From Actinacidiphila sp. DG2A-62 (GTDB lineage Bacteria > Actinomycetota > Actinomycetes > Streptomycetales > Streptomycetaceae), in contig NZ_JAYMGI010000002.1 in NCBI RefSeq assembly GCF_035825295.1, positions 2,954,001 to 3,018,000 on the forward strand: DNA of 64,000 nt, given 5' to 3'. Made by a program: the position numbers and the translations under genes. The notes beneath the pieces were generated by a model. It ran no database searches, had not been told where the DNA came from, and was given only the letters and a program-made list of their open reading frames with translations. The stretch's first letter is position 1. Each line of letters begins with the position of its first letter. Positions 33,602 to 42,841 of this stretch are shown here, one piece after another.

Positions 33602-35914
33602 TCAGCCTGACGCAGGGGGTTTGACGATGGCGGCCTGGGGGCGGATGGGCAGGCGGTTGACGGGGCGTCCGGTGGCGGCGCGCACCGCCGCGGCGACCGC
33701 GGCCGGGGAGGTGACCACCGGAACCGCCGAGACCGCCTTCGCGCCGAACGGCGCGACCACGTCCCGCTCCTCGACCAGCCGCACGATGCGGATGTCCGGC
33801 GCGTCCAGCGCCGTGGGGATCGGGTAGCCGGTGAACGAGGGCCGTTTGACGACGCCGCGCGGCGCCCGCAGGTCCTCCATGAGCGCCATGCCGACGCCCT
33901 GCGTCACCCCGGCCTCGATGCGGGCGGCGAGCTGGCGGGGGTTGAGGACCCGGCCGACGTCCTGCGCGACCGCGAGCTCCACCACCCGCACCGCGCCCAG
34001 CTCGATGTCCACGTCGACCACCGCGCGGATCGCGCAGAAGGTGAGCCCGACGAACGCGTCGCCCTGGCCGTTCTCGTCCAGCCGGTCGGTGGGGTGCGGC
34101 CGGCACTGCGCGGTCGCCCACAGCTCCTTGCCGTCGAGCGTCTCGGCGACCGTGGTGGACAGCACCCCGTCGTACGAGGTGATCTTGCCGTCGGCGATGG
34201 TCAGCAGCTCCACGGACATGCCGAAGTTCGCGGCCAGCGGCTGCAGCAGCTGGGTGCGGACCATCTTCGCCGCCCGCTCCACTGCGCCGGCGGACACCCA
34301 GGTGTGCCGGCCCCGGGCGGCCTGCCCGGCCGGCGGCTGGTCGGTGTCGGACGGCAGCACGCGCACGTCCTCCACGCCCAGCACCTCCTGCACCACCTGG
34401 CGGGCCAGCGTGGCGAAGCCCTGGCCGGTCTCGACGGCGGCGCAGATCACGGTGGCGCGGCCGTCGTGCACCCGCACGGTCGCCGTGGACACCTCGTCCG
34501 CGCCCTCCGCGCCGAGCACGTGGACCATGCCGAGCGCGTAGCCGACGCCGCGGCGGACCGCGCCGGGCTCGCCCGCGCCCGCGGTGCCGCCGGGCAGCAG
34601 CCACTGGGACTCGTCGTCCTCGTCGGGCAGCGGCGGCAGCTCGGCGTCGCGCACCGCTTTGAGCAGCTCGCCGACCGGCGCGGGGCAGGTCACGCTCTGC
34701 CCGGTGGGCAGCAGGTCGCCGGTCGCCAGCACGTTGCGCATCCGCAGTTCGGCCGGGTCCAGGCCGAGCCGGGCGGCGAGCTTGTCCATCTGGCCCTCGT
34801 AGGCCGCGCAGACCTGCATCGCGCCCTCGCCGCGGACATGGCCGGACGGCGGGTTGTTGGTGCGCACCGCCCAGCCCTCGACGAAGACGTGCGGCACCAC
34901 GTAGGGGCCGGCCGCGAAGGCCACCGCGGCGGCGAGCGCGTCGGAGGACGCGTCGGCGTAGGCGCCGGCGTCGAGCAGGATCTGCGCCTCGACCTTGACC
35001 AGCCGGCCCTCGGCGTCGGCGTGGTGGCGGTAGCGCAGCAGCGTGGGGTGGCGGTGGGCGTGGCCGAGGAAGGACTCCTCGCGGGTGGCCACGAACTTCA
35101 CCGGGCAGCCGGTCTTCAGCGCCAGCAGCCCGAGCGGGAGTTGGACGCCGGAGTCCTCGCGGTCGCCCATCGCGCCGGGCACGCCGGTGACCACGACCTT
35201 GACCCGGTCGGGCTCCAGGCCGAAGCAGGCGGCGGCGATGTCGCGGTCGGCGTGCGGGTCGGTGGAGGCGATGTACAGCTCCACGCCGCCGTCCGGGCGC
35301 GGCACCGCGAGCCCGGCCTCGGCGCCGATCGGCGCGGGGTCCTGGCGGCCCACCCGGTACAGGCCCTCGACGACGACCTCGCCGACCGCCTCCGGGTCGC
35401 CGAAGCGCAGCGGGATGTGCCGGATCAGATTGCCGTCGGGGTGCAGCGGCTCGGCGGCGAACGCCTTCTCCGGGTCGGTGACGGGTTCCTCGACCTCGTA
35501 CTCGACCAGGATCGCGGCCGCCGCGAGCCGCGCGGTGTCGGGGTGGTCGGCGGCGACCGCGGCGATCGGCTCGCCGTGGTGGCGCACCGCGCCGGCGGCG
35601 AACACCGGGCGGTCGGCGACGGTGCGGCCGTGCATCGCGTCGCCCGGCACGTCCTCGTGGGTGAGCACCGCGCGCACGCCGGGCATCGCGGCGGCCTCCG
35701 CGGTGTCGATCCGCACGATGCGGGCGCGCGGGTGCGGGGAGCGCAGCACCGCGGCCCACAGCAGGCCCTCGGCCCACAGGTCGGCCGCGTAGGGGTAGGT
35801 GCCCTGCGTCTTGGCCAGCGCGTCGGCGGGCGGCACCGACATCCCGATGCCGTGCTGCGCGGGCCCCTCGGCGAGCGTCTCGGCCACCGAGCCCGTTCCG
35901 TCCGCGATGCTCAC
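33602..35914 (-). CDS. Molybdopterin-binding subunit of a xanthine dehydrogenase-type hydroxylase
   Basis: This 770-residue subunit carries the molybdenum active site of the xanthine oxidase family. The N-terminal a/b hammerhead shows AVLRSPHPRARI, and the molybdopterin domain contains GAMGDREDSGVQLPLGLLAL, NNPPSGHVRGEGAMQ and GQGFATLARQVVQEVLG. The late GVMT-like region reads GVTQGVGMALMEDL. The usual EF-type Glu that ends the family is not obvious, so the substrate is open: xanthine or another N-heterocycle or aldehyde. It is the last gene of a three-gene operon with the FeS subunit 100 nt upstream. Confidence 0.9.
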   Translation of the reverse strand: MSIADGTGSVAETLAEGPAQHGIGMSVPPADALAKTQGTYPYAADLWAEGLLWAAVLRSPHPRARIVRIDTAEAAAMPGVRAVLTHEDVPGDAMHGRTVADRPVFAAGAVRHHGEPIAAVAADHPDTARLAAAAILVEYEVEEPVTDPEKAFAAEPLHPDGNLIRHIPLRFGDPEAVGEVVVEGLYRVGRQDPAPIGAEAGLAVPRPDGGVELYIASTDPHADRDIAAACFGLEPDRVKVVVTGVPGAMGDREDSGVQLPLGLLALKTGCPVKFVATREESFLGHAHRHPTLLRYRHHADAEGRLVKVEAQILLDAGAYADASSDALAAAVAFAAGPYVVPHVFVEGWAVRTNNPPSGHVRGEGAMQVCAAYEGQMDKLAARLGLDPAELRMRNVLATGDLLPTGQSVTCPAPVGELLKAVRDAELPPLPDEDDESQWLLPGGTAGAGEPGAVRRGVGYALGMVHVLGAEGADEVSTATVRVHDGRATVICAAVETGQGFATLARQVVQEVLGVEDVRVLPSDTDQPPAGQAARGRHTWVSAGAVERAAKMVRTQLLQPLAANFGMSVELLTIADGKITSYDGVLSTTVAETLDGKELWATAQCRPHPTDRLDENGQGDAFVGLTFCAIRAVVDVDIELGAVRVVELAVAQDVGRVLNPRQLAARIEAGVTQGVGMALMEDLRAPRGVVKRPSFTGYPIPTALDAPDIRIVRLVEERDVVAPFGAKAVSAVPVVTSPAAVAAAVRAATGRPVNRLPIRPQAAIVKPPASG

Positions 35915-36014
35915 CGGCTGCCGCCTCCCGTCCGGACGTGGCCGCGCGGGGGACGCGGCGGGTGCGGGACGCTGCGGGCGTACGCGGTGCGGCCGTACGC
36001 GGTGCGGGCGGGGG

Positions 36015-38354
36015 TCACTGGTCGGCCTCCGGGGTGGCGGGTCCGCCCTGGTGGGGGACGCGGAGGGACGGGTCGTCGGCGCCGCCGTCCTCGGCGTCGC
36101 GCGCGTCGCGGTCGGCGACCACCTGGCGGACCGCCTCCAGCACGCCGCGGTAGCCGCTGCACCGGCACAGGTTGCCGGACAGCGCCTGGCGGATGTCCAG
36201 ATCGGTCGGCCGGTGGTTGCCCTCCAGCAGGTCGTGCACGGTCATCGCCATGCCGGGGATGCAGAAGCCGCACTGCACCGCGCCGCTGTCGGCGAGCGCG
36301 CGCTGCACGGCCGAGGGCCGGCCCTCGACGGTCAGCCCCTCGACGGTGCGCACGTCGCTGCCGGCCGCGGTGGCCGCGGGGACCAGGCAGGAGGCGACCA
36401 GCCGGCCGTCCACCTGCACCGAGCAGGCGCCGCACTCCCCCTGCTCGCAGCCGTCCTTGGCGCCGGCCAGGCCGAGCCGCTCGCGCAGCACGTAGAGCAG
36501 CGACTCGCCGAGCCAGGCGTCGGTGACCGGGCGCTCGGCGCCGTTGACGCGCAGCATGTACGAGGCGAGCGGGTGCTCGCTGCGGGTGTCCTCGGCGGGA
36601 ACCTGCTCGGCCGGGGCGCCGTCCGCGCCGGGCGGCTGCGCGGCGGCGTCCGGGTCCGCGTCCGGGCCGCCGCCGGGGGCCGCGTCCGCGGCGGGCGCGT
36701 CGCCGCCGGGCCCGGCGGCGTCCGCGCCGTCGTGCCGCCCGTCCCCGCCGGACGCCTCGAGGCGGGTCTCGGGGCGGGTCTCGGAGTGAGGTCCGGGGTG
36801 GGTCTCGGGGGCGTGCGGGGCCTGGTCGCCGTCCGCGGCGGTGTCCGCCGAGTCCTGGCCGTCGCCGTAGGGGCCGCCGCCGGCCGCCGTGCCGGGCGGG
36901 TGCGCGTCGTCCGGGCCGCCGGGCGGGTCCGTCGGTTCGCCGTACGCGTCCGCAACGTTGTCGACCGCGCCCGGCGCGTGGCCGTACGCGTCGGCGCCGT
37001 CTCCGCCGTCGGACCGCTCGCCGCCGGCCGGGCCGTACGAGCCCGCCGGGCCCGCGTCGGGACCGCCGGGGACGGCGTCGCCCGGGTGCGGGACCGCCCC
37101 CGGGTGTGCGCCGTAGGCGTCCGGGCGCGCCGCGCCGTTTGCCGCGCCGAACTCCCCGCCGCCGGACGGGTCCGAGGGGTGCTCGACGTACGCCCGCGCG
37201 GCGGAGTCGCCGGGCGCGGGGGCCGGGGAGCCGTACCCGCCGGGGGCGTGGCCGTAGGGGTCGGCGTCCGCGGCCGGCGCTCCCGCGTACGGGTCGGTGT
37301 AGAGGTCGGTCTGCGGGTCGTCGTCGTAGGAGGCGGCGGCCGGGGACGAGGTGTCGGCGCGGTCCGGGTGGTCCGCCGCGTAGGACGCGTCGCCGGGGTG
37401 GTCGGCGCCGCCGGGGGCGGTGCGCGCGGCCTCGGGGTCGTCCACGACGGCGGACCAGGCCGCGTCGGCGGCCGGCGGCGAGGACGGCAGCCACGGCACC
37501 GCGTCGCCGCCCTCGGGGCCGGTGAACGCGGGCCACTCGCCGCTGTAATCGGCCGGCGCGGGCCCTCCGCGCAGGTCCGCGCCGGGCGCGCCGCCGTGCC
37601 CCGGGCCGTCCTGCCGGTCCCGCTGCTCCTGCTCCTGCTGCTGTGCGGCCCGGGCCTGCGCCCTGGCCGCCGACGCGGCCGCCGCGCCCTGGCCGAACAT
37701 GCCCGCGGCGAAGGACTGCGTGGGCGGGGCGGGCGACGGCGCCTGGTCCCAGGCGCCGGGCAGCGCGCCCACCGAGTACTCGCCGGAGTCGCCGTCCGCG
37801 TCGTCCCGTATCACCGGGATCGACCAGGTGGTGGCGGGGTCGCCGTCGCGCGCCTCGCCCGGGGGTCCGGCCGGGCCGTGGGCGCCGAGCGGGTCCTCGC
37901 CGGGCCGCGGCTCGGGCGGCAGCTGCGCGGCGAAGGAGACGTGCATGGTCTGGTCGGGGTCGTAGTCCCCGCCGCCCGGAACGGGCTGCCACGCGCCGAA
38001 GTTGCCCTGCCCGGCGGCCTCGCCCTGACCGCCCGGGCCGGCGTGAGCGCCCGGACCGGCGTGACCGCTCGGACCGGCGTGACCGCTCGGGCCGGCGTGA
38101 CCGCCCGGGCCGCCGTGCGCCTGCTGACCCGGCCGGCCCGCGGAGTCGTCGTACCCCCCCGCGCCGTAGCCGGGCGCGCCCTCGTAGCCCGCCGGGTCCG
38201 CCGGGTCGTGACCGGCGCCCTCGTAACCGGCCGCCTCGTCGTAGCCGGGCGCGCCCTCGTAGCCGCCCGCGCCCTCGAAACCGGCGGAGTCCCCGTAGCC
38301 GGCCGAGCCCTCGCGGCCTGCGGACGGGGTGCCAGCGTGCGACTGGTCGGTCAT
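36015..38354 (-). CDS. 2Fe-2S subunit of a xanthine dehydrogenase-type hydroxylase with very long N-terminus
   Basis: Only the last 181 of 779 residues are the electron-transfer subunit. The plant-type [2Fe-2S] site uses Cys at about 638, 643, 646 and 658 (DGCEQGECGACSVQVDG), and the second, helical site uses CGFC (697, 700) and CRC (732, 734). About 600 preceding residues are disordered and repetitive, rich in Gly, Tyr, Pro, Asp and Ala (GYEGAPGYDEAAGYEGAG, GPSGHAGPSGHAG). Normal subunits are 150-200 residues. GGGAGG lies 9 nt before the ATG, which overlaps the FAD-subunit stop (ATGA). The extension may scaffold or phase-separate; that is speculation. Confidence 0.88.
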   Translation of the reverse strand: MTDQSHAGTPSAGREGSAGYGDSAGFEGAGGYEGAPGYDEAAGYEGAGHDPADPAGYEGAPGYGAGGYDDSAGRPGQQAHGGPGGHAGPSGHAGPSGHAGPGAHAGPGGQGEAAGQGNFGAWQPVPGGGDYDPDQTMHVSFAAQLPPEPRPGEDPLGAHGPAGPPGEARDGDPATTWSIPVIRDDADGDSGEYSVGALPGAWDQAPSPAPPTQSFAAGMFGQGAAAASAARAQARAAQQQEQEQRDRQDGPGHGGAPGADLRGGPAPADYSGEWPAFTGPEGGDAVPWLPSSPPAADAAWSAVVDDPEAARTAPGGADHPGDASYAADHPDRADTSSPAAASYDDDPQTDLYTDPYAGAPAADADPYGHAPGGYGSPAPAPGDSAARAYVEHPSDPSGGGEFGAANGAARPDAYGAHPGAVPHPGDAVPGGPDAGPAGSYGPAGGERSDGGDGADAYGHAPGAVDNVADAYGEPTDPPGGPDDAHPPGTAAGGGPYGDGQDSADTAADGDQAPHAPETHPGPHSETRPETRLEASGGDGRHDGADAAGPGGDAPAADAAPGGGPDADPDAAAQPPGADGAPAEQVPAEDTRSEHPLASYMLRVNGAERPVTDAWLGESLLYVLRERLGLAGAKDGCEQGECGACSVQVDGRLVASCLVPAATAAGSDVRTVEGLTVEGRPSAVQRALADSGAVQCGFCIPGMAMTVHDLLEGNHRPTDLDIRQALSGNLCRCSGYRGVLEAVRQVVADRDARDAEDGGADDPSLRVPHQGGPATPEADQ

Positions 38355-39223
38355 GCCAGGGCCCTCCCGAGCGCTCGGCGGGACAGTGCGGCCACGGTAC
38401 GCCGCAGCTGCAGCGCGGCGGGCGGCAACTCCACCCCCGGCTGGTCGGGGATGCACGCCGCGGCCACGTACTCCCCGAAGGCCGTGCACGCCTCGTCGGC
38501 GAGGGAGCGCTCGCCGTCCCAGTCGATCAGCCCGGCCACCCACTGCTCGGCCTCCAGCGGCCGCAGCGGGACCTGGGCCACCGCGCCGACCGCGCAGCGC
38601 ACCTGGCGCCGGGCGGGGTCGACGACCAGCGCGACCGAGGCGACCGCGCGGCCGGGGCCGGTGCGGCCGGTGGCCTTGAGGAAGGTCTGCGGCGCGTGCA
38701 GCAGCGGGATGCGCACGAACGCCAGGAGTTCGCCGGGGCGCAGCGGGTCCATGCCGGTCAGCAGGTGGCTGACCGGGATCTCCCGGTCGCCGTCCGGTCC
38801 GGCCAGGATCACGCCGGCCTCCAGCGCGGCCAGCACCGGCAGCGCGTCGCCGGTCGGGGCGGCGGTGACGATGTTGCCGCCGAGGGTGCCGGCGTTGCGG
38901 ATCTGCGGCGGTCCGGCCGAGCGGGCGGCGGCGGCGAGCGCGGGGATCAGCGCCGCGAAGTCCGGGCGGCCCATCCGGGCGTGGGTCAGTCCGGCGCCGA
39001 GCAGCGCGGCGCCGTCGGCGTACTGCCAGCCGCGGATCTCGCTGATCCGGCCGAGGCCGACCAGCGCGGCCGGGCGCAGCAGACCGGAGTTGACCGCGGC
39101 CATCAGGTCGGTGCCGCCGGCGACGGGCACGGTGCTGGGCATGGCGGCGAGCGCCGCCACCGCCTCGTCGAGCGAGGACGGCAGCGTGACGTTCTCCGCC
39201 GCCTGCCGTGCATACGTGCTCAC
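38351..39223 (-). CDS. FAD-binding subunit of a xanthine dehydrogenase-type hydroxylase
   Basis: This 290-residue subunit passes electrons from the FeS centres to FAD. It has VAGGTDLMAAVNSGLLRP for FAD pyrophosphate binding, then SAGPPQIRNAGTLGGNIVTA, the family hallmark, and the CO_deh_flav C-terminal domain. The GTG at 39223 is chosen for AAGGGG 8 nt upstream; longer frames to 39460 do not read as coding. First gene of the operon FAD-FeS-Mo. I see no cofactor maturation genes next to it. Confidence 0.9.
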   Translation of the reverse strand: MSTYARQAAENVTLPSSLDEAVAALAAMPSTVPVAGGTDLMAAVNSGLLRPAALVGLGRISEIRGWQYADGAALLGAGLTHARMGRPDFAALIPALAAAARSAGPPQIRNAGTLGGNIVTAAPTGDALPVLAALEAGVILAGPDGDREIPVSHLLTGMDPLRPGELLAFVRIPLLHAPQTFLKATGRTGPGRAVASVALVVDPARRQVRCAVGAVAQVPLRPLEAEQWVAGLIDWDGERSLADEACTAFGEYVAAACIPDQPGVELPPAALQLRRTVAALSRRALGRALA

Positions 39224-39525
39224 GCCGCTGCCCCTTCCCGGCCCTCCCGCCGTCACGCGGTAGCCGTACCGTACGTGCTGACAGCCCGGACGTGGCAACT
39301 CTGGCACATGTTCACCGGCGGTCGGCGCGAGGGTCCGCGAAGTACCGATCCACCCCTCCCGAGGCTGATCGTACGACTGGTCCCGGCACGGCTGTTGTGC
39401 CCTTATCGCTCCCCTTCTGCGCTTTCGGGCTGATAGGTGCGTACGGCTCCACGGTGCCACCGGCGGGCGGCGCCCGGCCCGCTGTTCGGGGCCGGGTCAC
39501 CTGAACGGGGTTCGGACCGCCGCGG
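39224..39525. other. Promoter region of the molybdenum hydroxylase operon
   Basis: These 302 bases contain no supported gene. They should carry the operon promoter. No convincing terminator for the operon's upstream neighbour, the GH20 gene ending at 39526, is visible. Confidence 0.35.
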
Positions 39526-41232
39526 TCACCTGATCGGGGGCGGCCCCTCCTTGGGGCGGCCGACCACGCCGGGGCGCCGCTGCCAGGGGCGGGGCCCCGC
39601 GGCCGGGCGGTACTCCACGCCGAGCGCGTCGAGCCTGGCGTAGTGCGCGGCCATCCGGCGTTCGAAATCGGCCCAGTCGCGGTCCGCGGGCGCGGGCAGC
39701 GCGGACCAGGCGACCTCGGCGAAGGCGGCGAGCCGCGGGAAGACCATGTAGTCCACCACCCGCACCGAGTCCATCACCTCGGTCCAGGCGTTGGCCTGGG
39801 TGCCGATGACCCGCCGGGCCTCCTCCGCGGTCAGCTCGGCCGGCACCGGCTCGAACCGGTAGACGTCCTCCAGGGTGCGCACGTGCGCGATCGGCACCGG
39901 CTCGTCGGGGTCCGCTGACTGCCGCCAGTCCAGGTAGACATGGGACTCCGGGCACATCACCACGTCGTGCCCGGCGCGGGCCGCGGCGATGCCGCCGGCG
40001 TAGCCGCGCCAGGAGGCGACCGCGGCGCCGGGCGCGAGGCCGCCCTCCAGGATCTCGTCCCAGCCGATCAGCCGCCGGCCGCGCTCGGCCAGCCAGGCGT
40101 CGAAGTGCCGGATGATCCAGCTCTGCAGCTCGTGCTCGTCGGCCAGGTCGAGTTCCTTGATGCGGGCCTGCGCGATCCCGGACGCGCGCCACTGGTCCTT
40201 GGGGCACTCGTCGCCGCCGACGTGCACGAAGGTGCCGGGGAACAGCTCCAGGATCTCGGTGAGCACGTCCTCGTAGAAGGCGATCATCTGCTCGGTGGGG
40301 GCGAGCACGTTGGGGTTGACGCCCCACTTCGTCAGCACGCCCAGCGCCTCGGTGTCGACCACGTCGGAGTTGCCGAGGTCGGGGTACGCGGCGATGGCCG
40401 CCTGCGAGTGCCCGGGGATGTCGATCTCGGGGACGACGGTGATGTGCCGGCGGGCCGCGTACGCGACGATCTCGCGGATGTCGTCCTGGGTGTAGTAGCC
40501 GCCGTGCGGGCGCTCGTCCCACAGCGGGGACTCGCGCAGGCCCACCTTGGTGCGCTCGCGCCAGCCGCCGACCTCGGTCAGCTTCGGGTAGCGGCGGATC
40601 TCCACGCGCCAGCCCTGGTCGTCGGTCAGGTGCAGGTGCAGCACGTTGAGTTTGTGCGCGGCCATCAGGTCCACGTAACGCAGCACCACGTCCTTGGGCA
40701 TGAAGTGGCGGGCCACGTCCAGCATGAAGCCGCGCCAGCCGAACCGCGGGGCGTCGGTCAGGTGGCAGGCGGGGACGCGCCATGCGCGCGCGGCGTCGGT
40801 GGGGGCGCGGCGGAAGGCCTCCGGGCCGAGGAGCTGGCGGAAGGTCTGCGCGCCCCAGAACAGCCCGGCCGGGCTCGCGCCGGTGATCCGCACGCCGGAG
40901 GCGGGGTCGACGGTGATGCGGTAGGCCTCCGGGCCGCCGGGGACCGTCTCGTCCACGGCCAGCCGCACGACGCCGGCGGGGGCGCCGCTCGGGCTTCCGG
41001 CGGCGGTCCCGGCCGCGCTCGCGGAGGCGCTCCTGGGCAGGCCCGCGGACGCGGTGACGGGCCACTCCCCCGGGGCGAGCGGCAGACCCGTCGCCGCGCC
41101 CACGGTCGCCCGCAGCCACTGCGCGGTGTCCTCCGCGCCGGGGCCTGCGGCCAGCACGGTACGGGGGGTCAGGGCGAAGCCGGCGCCGGGGTCGTACGCG
41201 GTGGTGTGGGTGGGGGTGGGGATGAGATCCAT
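39526..41232 (-). CDS. Beta-N-acetylhexosaminidase (GH20)
   Basis: This 568-residue enzyme removes terminal N-acetylglucosamine from chitin oligomers or glycans. A GH20b-type N-terminal domain is followed by the catalytic barrel: WRGFMLDVARHFMPKDVVLR, HLHLTDDQGWRVEI, HVVGG-like HVGGDECPKDQW with the catalytic Asp-Glu pair (about residue 340), and QANAWTEVMDS near the end. The start at 41232 has GGTGG nearby; an ATG at 41250 is possible. I see no clear signal peptide, so it may act inside the cell on imported chito-oligosaccharides. A DasR-like site lies just upstream (41259-41274). Confidence 0.92.
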   Translation of the reverse strand: MDLIPTPTHTTAYDPGAGFALTPRTVLAAGPGAEDTAQWLRATVGAATGLPLAPGEWPVTASAGLPRSASASAAGTAAGSPSGAPAGVVRLAVDETVPGGPEAYRITVDPASGVRITGASPAGLFWGAQTFRQLLGPEAFRRAPTDAARAWRVPACHLTDAPRFGWRGFMLDVARHFMPKDVVLRYVDLMAAHKLNVLHLHLTDDQGWRVEIRRYPKLTEVGGWRERTKVGLRESPLWDERPHGGYYTQDDIREIVAYAARRHITVVPEIDIPGHSQAAIAAYPDLGNSDVVDTEALGVLTKWGVNPNVLAPTEQMIAFYEDVLTEILELFPGTFVHVGGDECPKDQWRASGIAQARIKELDLADEHELQSWIIRHFDAWLAERGRRLIGWDEILEGGLAPGAAVASWRGYAGGIAAARAGHDVVMCPESHVYLDWRQSADPDEPVPIAHVRTLEDVYRFEPVPAELTAEEARRVIGTQANAWTEVMDSVRVVDYMVFPRLAAFAEVAWSALPAPADRDWADFERRMAAHYARLDALGVEYRPAAGPRPWQRRPGVVGRPKEGPPPIR

Positions 41233-41258
41233 GGGACCACCATGCAACATAATCCGCG

Positions 41259-41274
41259 ATTGGCATAGACCAAT
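41259..41274 (-). promoter_or_regulatory. DasR-responsive element (dre)-like site
   Basis: On the minus strand the site reads ATTGGTCTATGCCAAT, which matches the dre consensus AGTGGTCTAGACCACT at about 12 of 16 positions and keeps the dyad. It lies 27-42 nt before the hexosaminidase start. DasR, the GntR repressor of N-acetylglucosamine metabolism in Streptomyces, controls many chitin-related genes from such sites. Confidence 0.7.
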
Positions 41275-41329
41275 TTCACGCAGCGCCCACGCTGGGCGTC
41301 GACATCAGCCGCGCGGGCCGGCGTGGGTC

Positions 41330-41465
41330 AGCTCGGCGCTGGACCTCAACCCCCAGGGGCGCGGGGAACTGCGCGAGCAACCCCTGCGGCGCCCAACGTG
41401 GCCACCGTCCCGAAGGGGCAGATCGGTCCTCCCCCACCGGCCGGTCATGGGTTGCGCCCCTGACG
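41330..41465 (+). repeat. Dispersed intergenic repeat, copy 2
   Basis: The copy includes GGGGCGCGGGGAACTGCGCGA (41356-41376), then CAACCCCTGCGGCGCCCAAC and CGAAGGGGCAGATCGGT (about 41411-41427). The same blocks occur inverted at 33461-33600 and direct at 50740-50957. It lies between the GH20 promoter and the end of the TPR gene. Confidence 0.72.
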
Positions 41466-41467
41466 GG

Positions 41468-42841
41468 TCAGCGCCCGGCGTCGAGGCGGCGGGTGGTGTG
41501 GAGGTGCGCGGCGTAGGGGAGCGCCACCGCGCACCCCGCGACCGTCCACGCGAGATCCCCGAGCGCGAGATCGCCCCACGCGCGGGCGGACGTGCCCCCG
41601 CGGACCGCGAGCGCGAGCGCGGCGCCGAGGAAGGCGACCCCCACGCCCGTCTGGAGCCGGACCAGCCCCCGGTAGCGGACGATCCGCCGCGCGAACCCCG
41701 CGCCGTACCACCACCGCGTCCCCGCGAGCACCGCCGCGACCCCGGCGAGCCCGACCGCGGTGACCGGCGCCACCGCCCACAGCGGCCACGGCTCGCCGCG
41801 CCGCCCGCGGTCCGCCGCCAGCCCCGCGGTGACCAGCACCGGCGCCGGCAGCGCCGCCGCGACCTGCACCGCGGCGATGCGCCACAGCCAGTCGTCGCCG
41901 ACCATCTCGGTGCGGGTGGTCGCGCGGATCGCCCGCAGCCGGGTGCGCGCGCCGACCCCCGAGCGGCGGGTGCCGGAGACGACCAGGAACGCGACGAGCA
42001 CCAGCGTCGCCGCCAGCACCGCGCCCGCGGCCAGCAGTTGCCACCGCCCGCCGGACTCCAGGCGGTAGAGCTGGACGCCCCAGAACAGCGCCAGGCCGAC
42101 GCCGCCGACCACCACGCCGGCCCGTGGCGCGACCAGTTGGCCGGGCTCCGCGCCCAGCGTCAGCGCGCGCTCGACCGCGTACGTGTACTCGCCGCGCTGC
42201 CGCCGCGGCATCCGGCCGAACAGCCCGCGGCCCGCGGACAGCGAGCGGGCCAGCGCGACCTGGGCCTCGGCCTCGTGCGGGGCGAGCGCCACCGCCCTGC
42301 GGGCCGCTGCCGCCGCGTCGGCCACCCGGCCGAGCCTGCGGTAGACGTCGGAGAGCAGTACCGAGGGCTCCCAGCCGTCGGGGTCCGCGCCCTGCGCGCG
42401 CAGCGCGACGGTCAGCGCGGCGTGCGCCTCGTCCAGCGCCAGCAGCACCACGCCGGCCAGGACGAACACGTCGGCGGTCTCGTCGGGGCCGGCCAGCGCC
42501 AGCGCCCAGTCGACGGCCTCGCGGGCCTCGGCGGGCCGCTGCTCCTGGGCCAGCACCCAGGCGCGCAGCAGATAGCCCGCGCTGCCGTTGCGCTCCACGA
42601 AGGCGTCGCTGACCACGGCGTGGGCCTCGGCGAACCGGCCCTGGCCGACCAGCGCGTGCACCCGCTCGCCGCTGCGAGCGTCGTCGGGCGCGGGCCCCTC
42701 CGGCCGGACGGCGTCGCCGACCGCGGCGTCGGCGCGTCCGGCGTCGCCCGCCGCGCCGTCGGCGAGGGGTACGTCACCGGTCGGGCCGTCGGCGAGGGGG
42801 CCGTCGCCCGCGGGGAGGTCCGGCCACGCGGCATCGTTCAT
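41468..42841 (-). CDS. TPR-containing multi-pass membrane protein (N-terminus probably frameshifted)
   Basis: The 457 residues from the ATG at 42841 include tetratricopeptide-like helices (residues about 60-200: HALVGQGRFAEAHAVVSDAF, PSVLLSDVYRRLGRVADAAA) and about six membrane segments in the C-terminal half. The frame stays open upstream of the ATG with Ala/Asp/Glu-rich repeats (SDAALSDAAWAEAAWAEAWT). A GTG at 43149 with GAGGA, 7 nt after the DUF3039 stop, begins a matching acidic leader in a frame shifted by one; one added base near 43035-43047 gives an exact 560-residue protein. The function is unknown; perhaps a scaffold in the envelope. Confidence 0.78.
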   Translation of the reverse strand: MNDAAWPDLPAGDGPLADGPTGDVPLADGAAGDAGRADAAVGDAVRPEGPAPDDARSGERVHALVGQGRFAEAHAVVSDAFVERNGSAGYLLRAWVLAQEQRPAEAREAVDWALALAGPDETADVFVLAGVVLLALDEAHAALTVALRAQGADPDGWEPSVLLSDVYRRLGRVADAAAAARRAVALAPHEAEAQVALARSLSAGRGLFGRMPRRQRGEYTYAVERALTLGAEPGQLVAPRAGVVVGGVGLALFWGVQLYRLESGGRWQLLAAGAVLAATLVLVAFLVVSGTRRSGVGARTRLRAIRATTRTEMVGDDWLWRIAAVQVAAALPAPVLVTAGLAADRGRRGEPWPLWAVAPVTAVGLAGVAAVLAGTRWWYGAGFARRIVRYRGLVRLQTGVGVAFLGAALALAVRGGTSARAWGDLALGDLAWTVAGCAVALPYAAHLHTTRRLDAGR

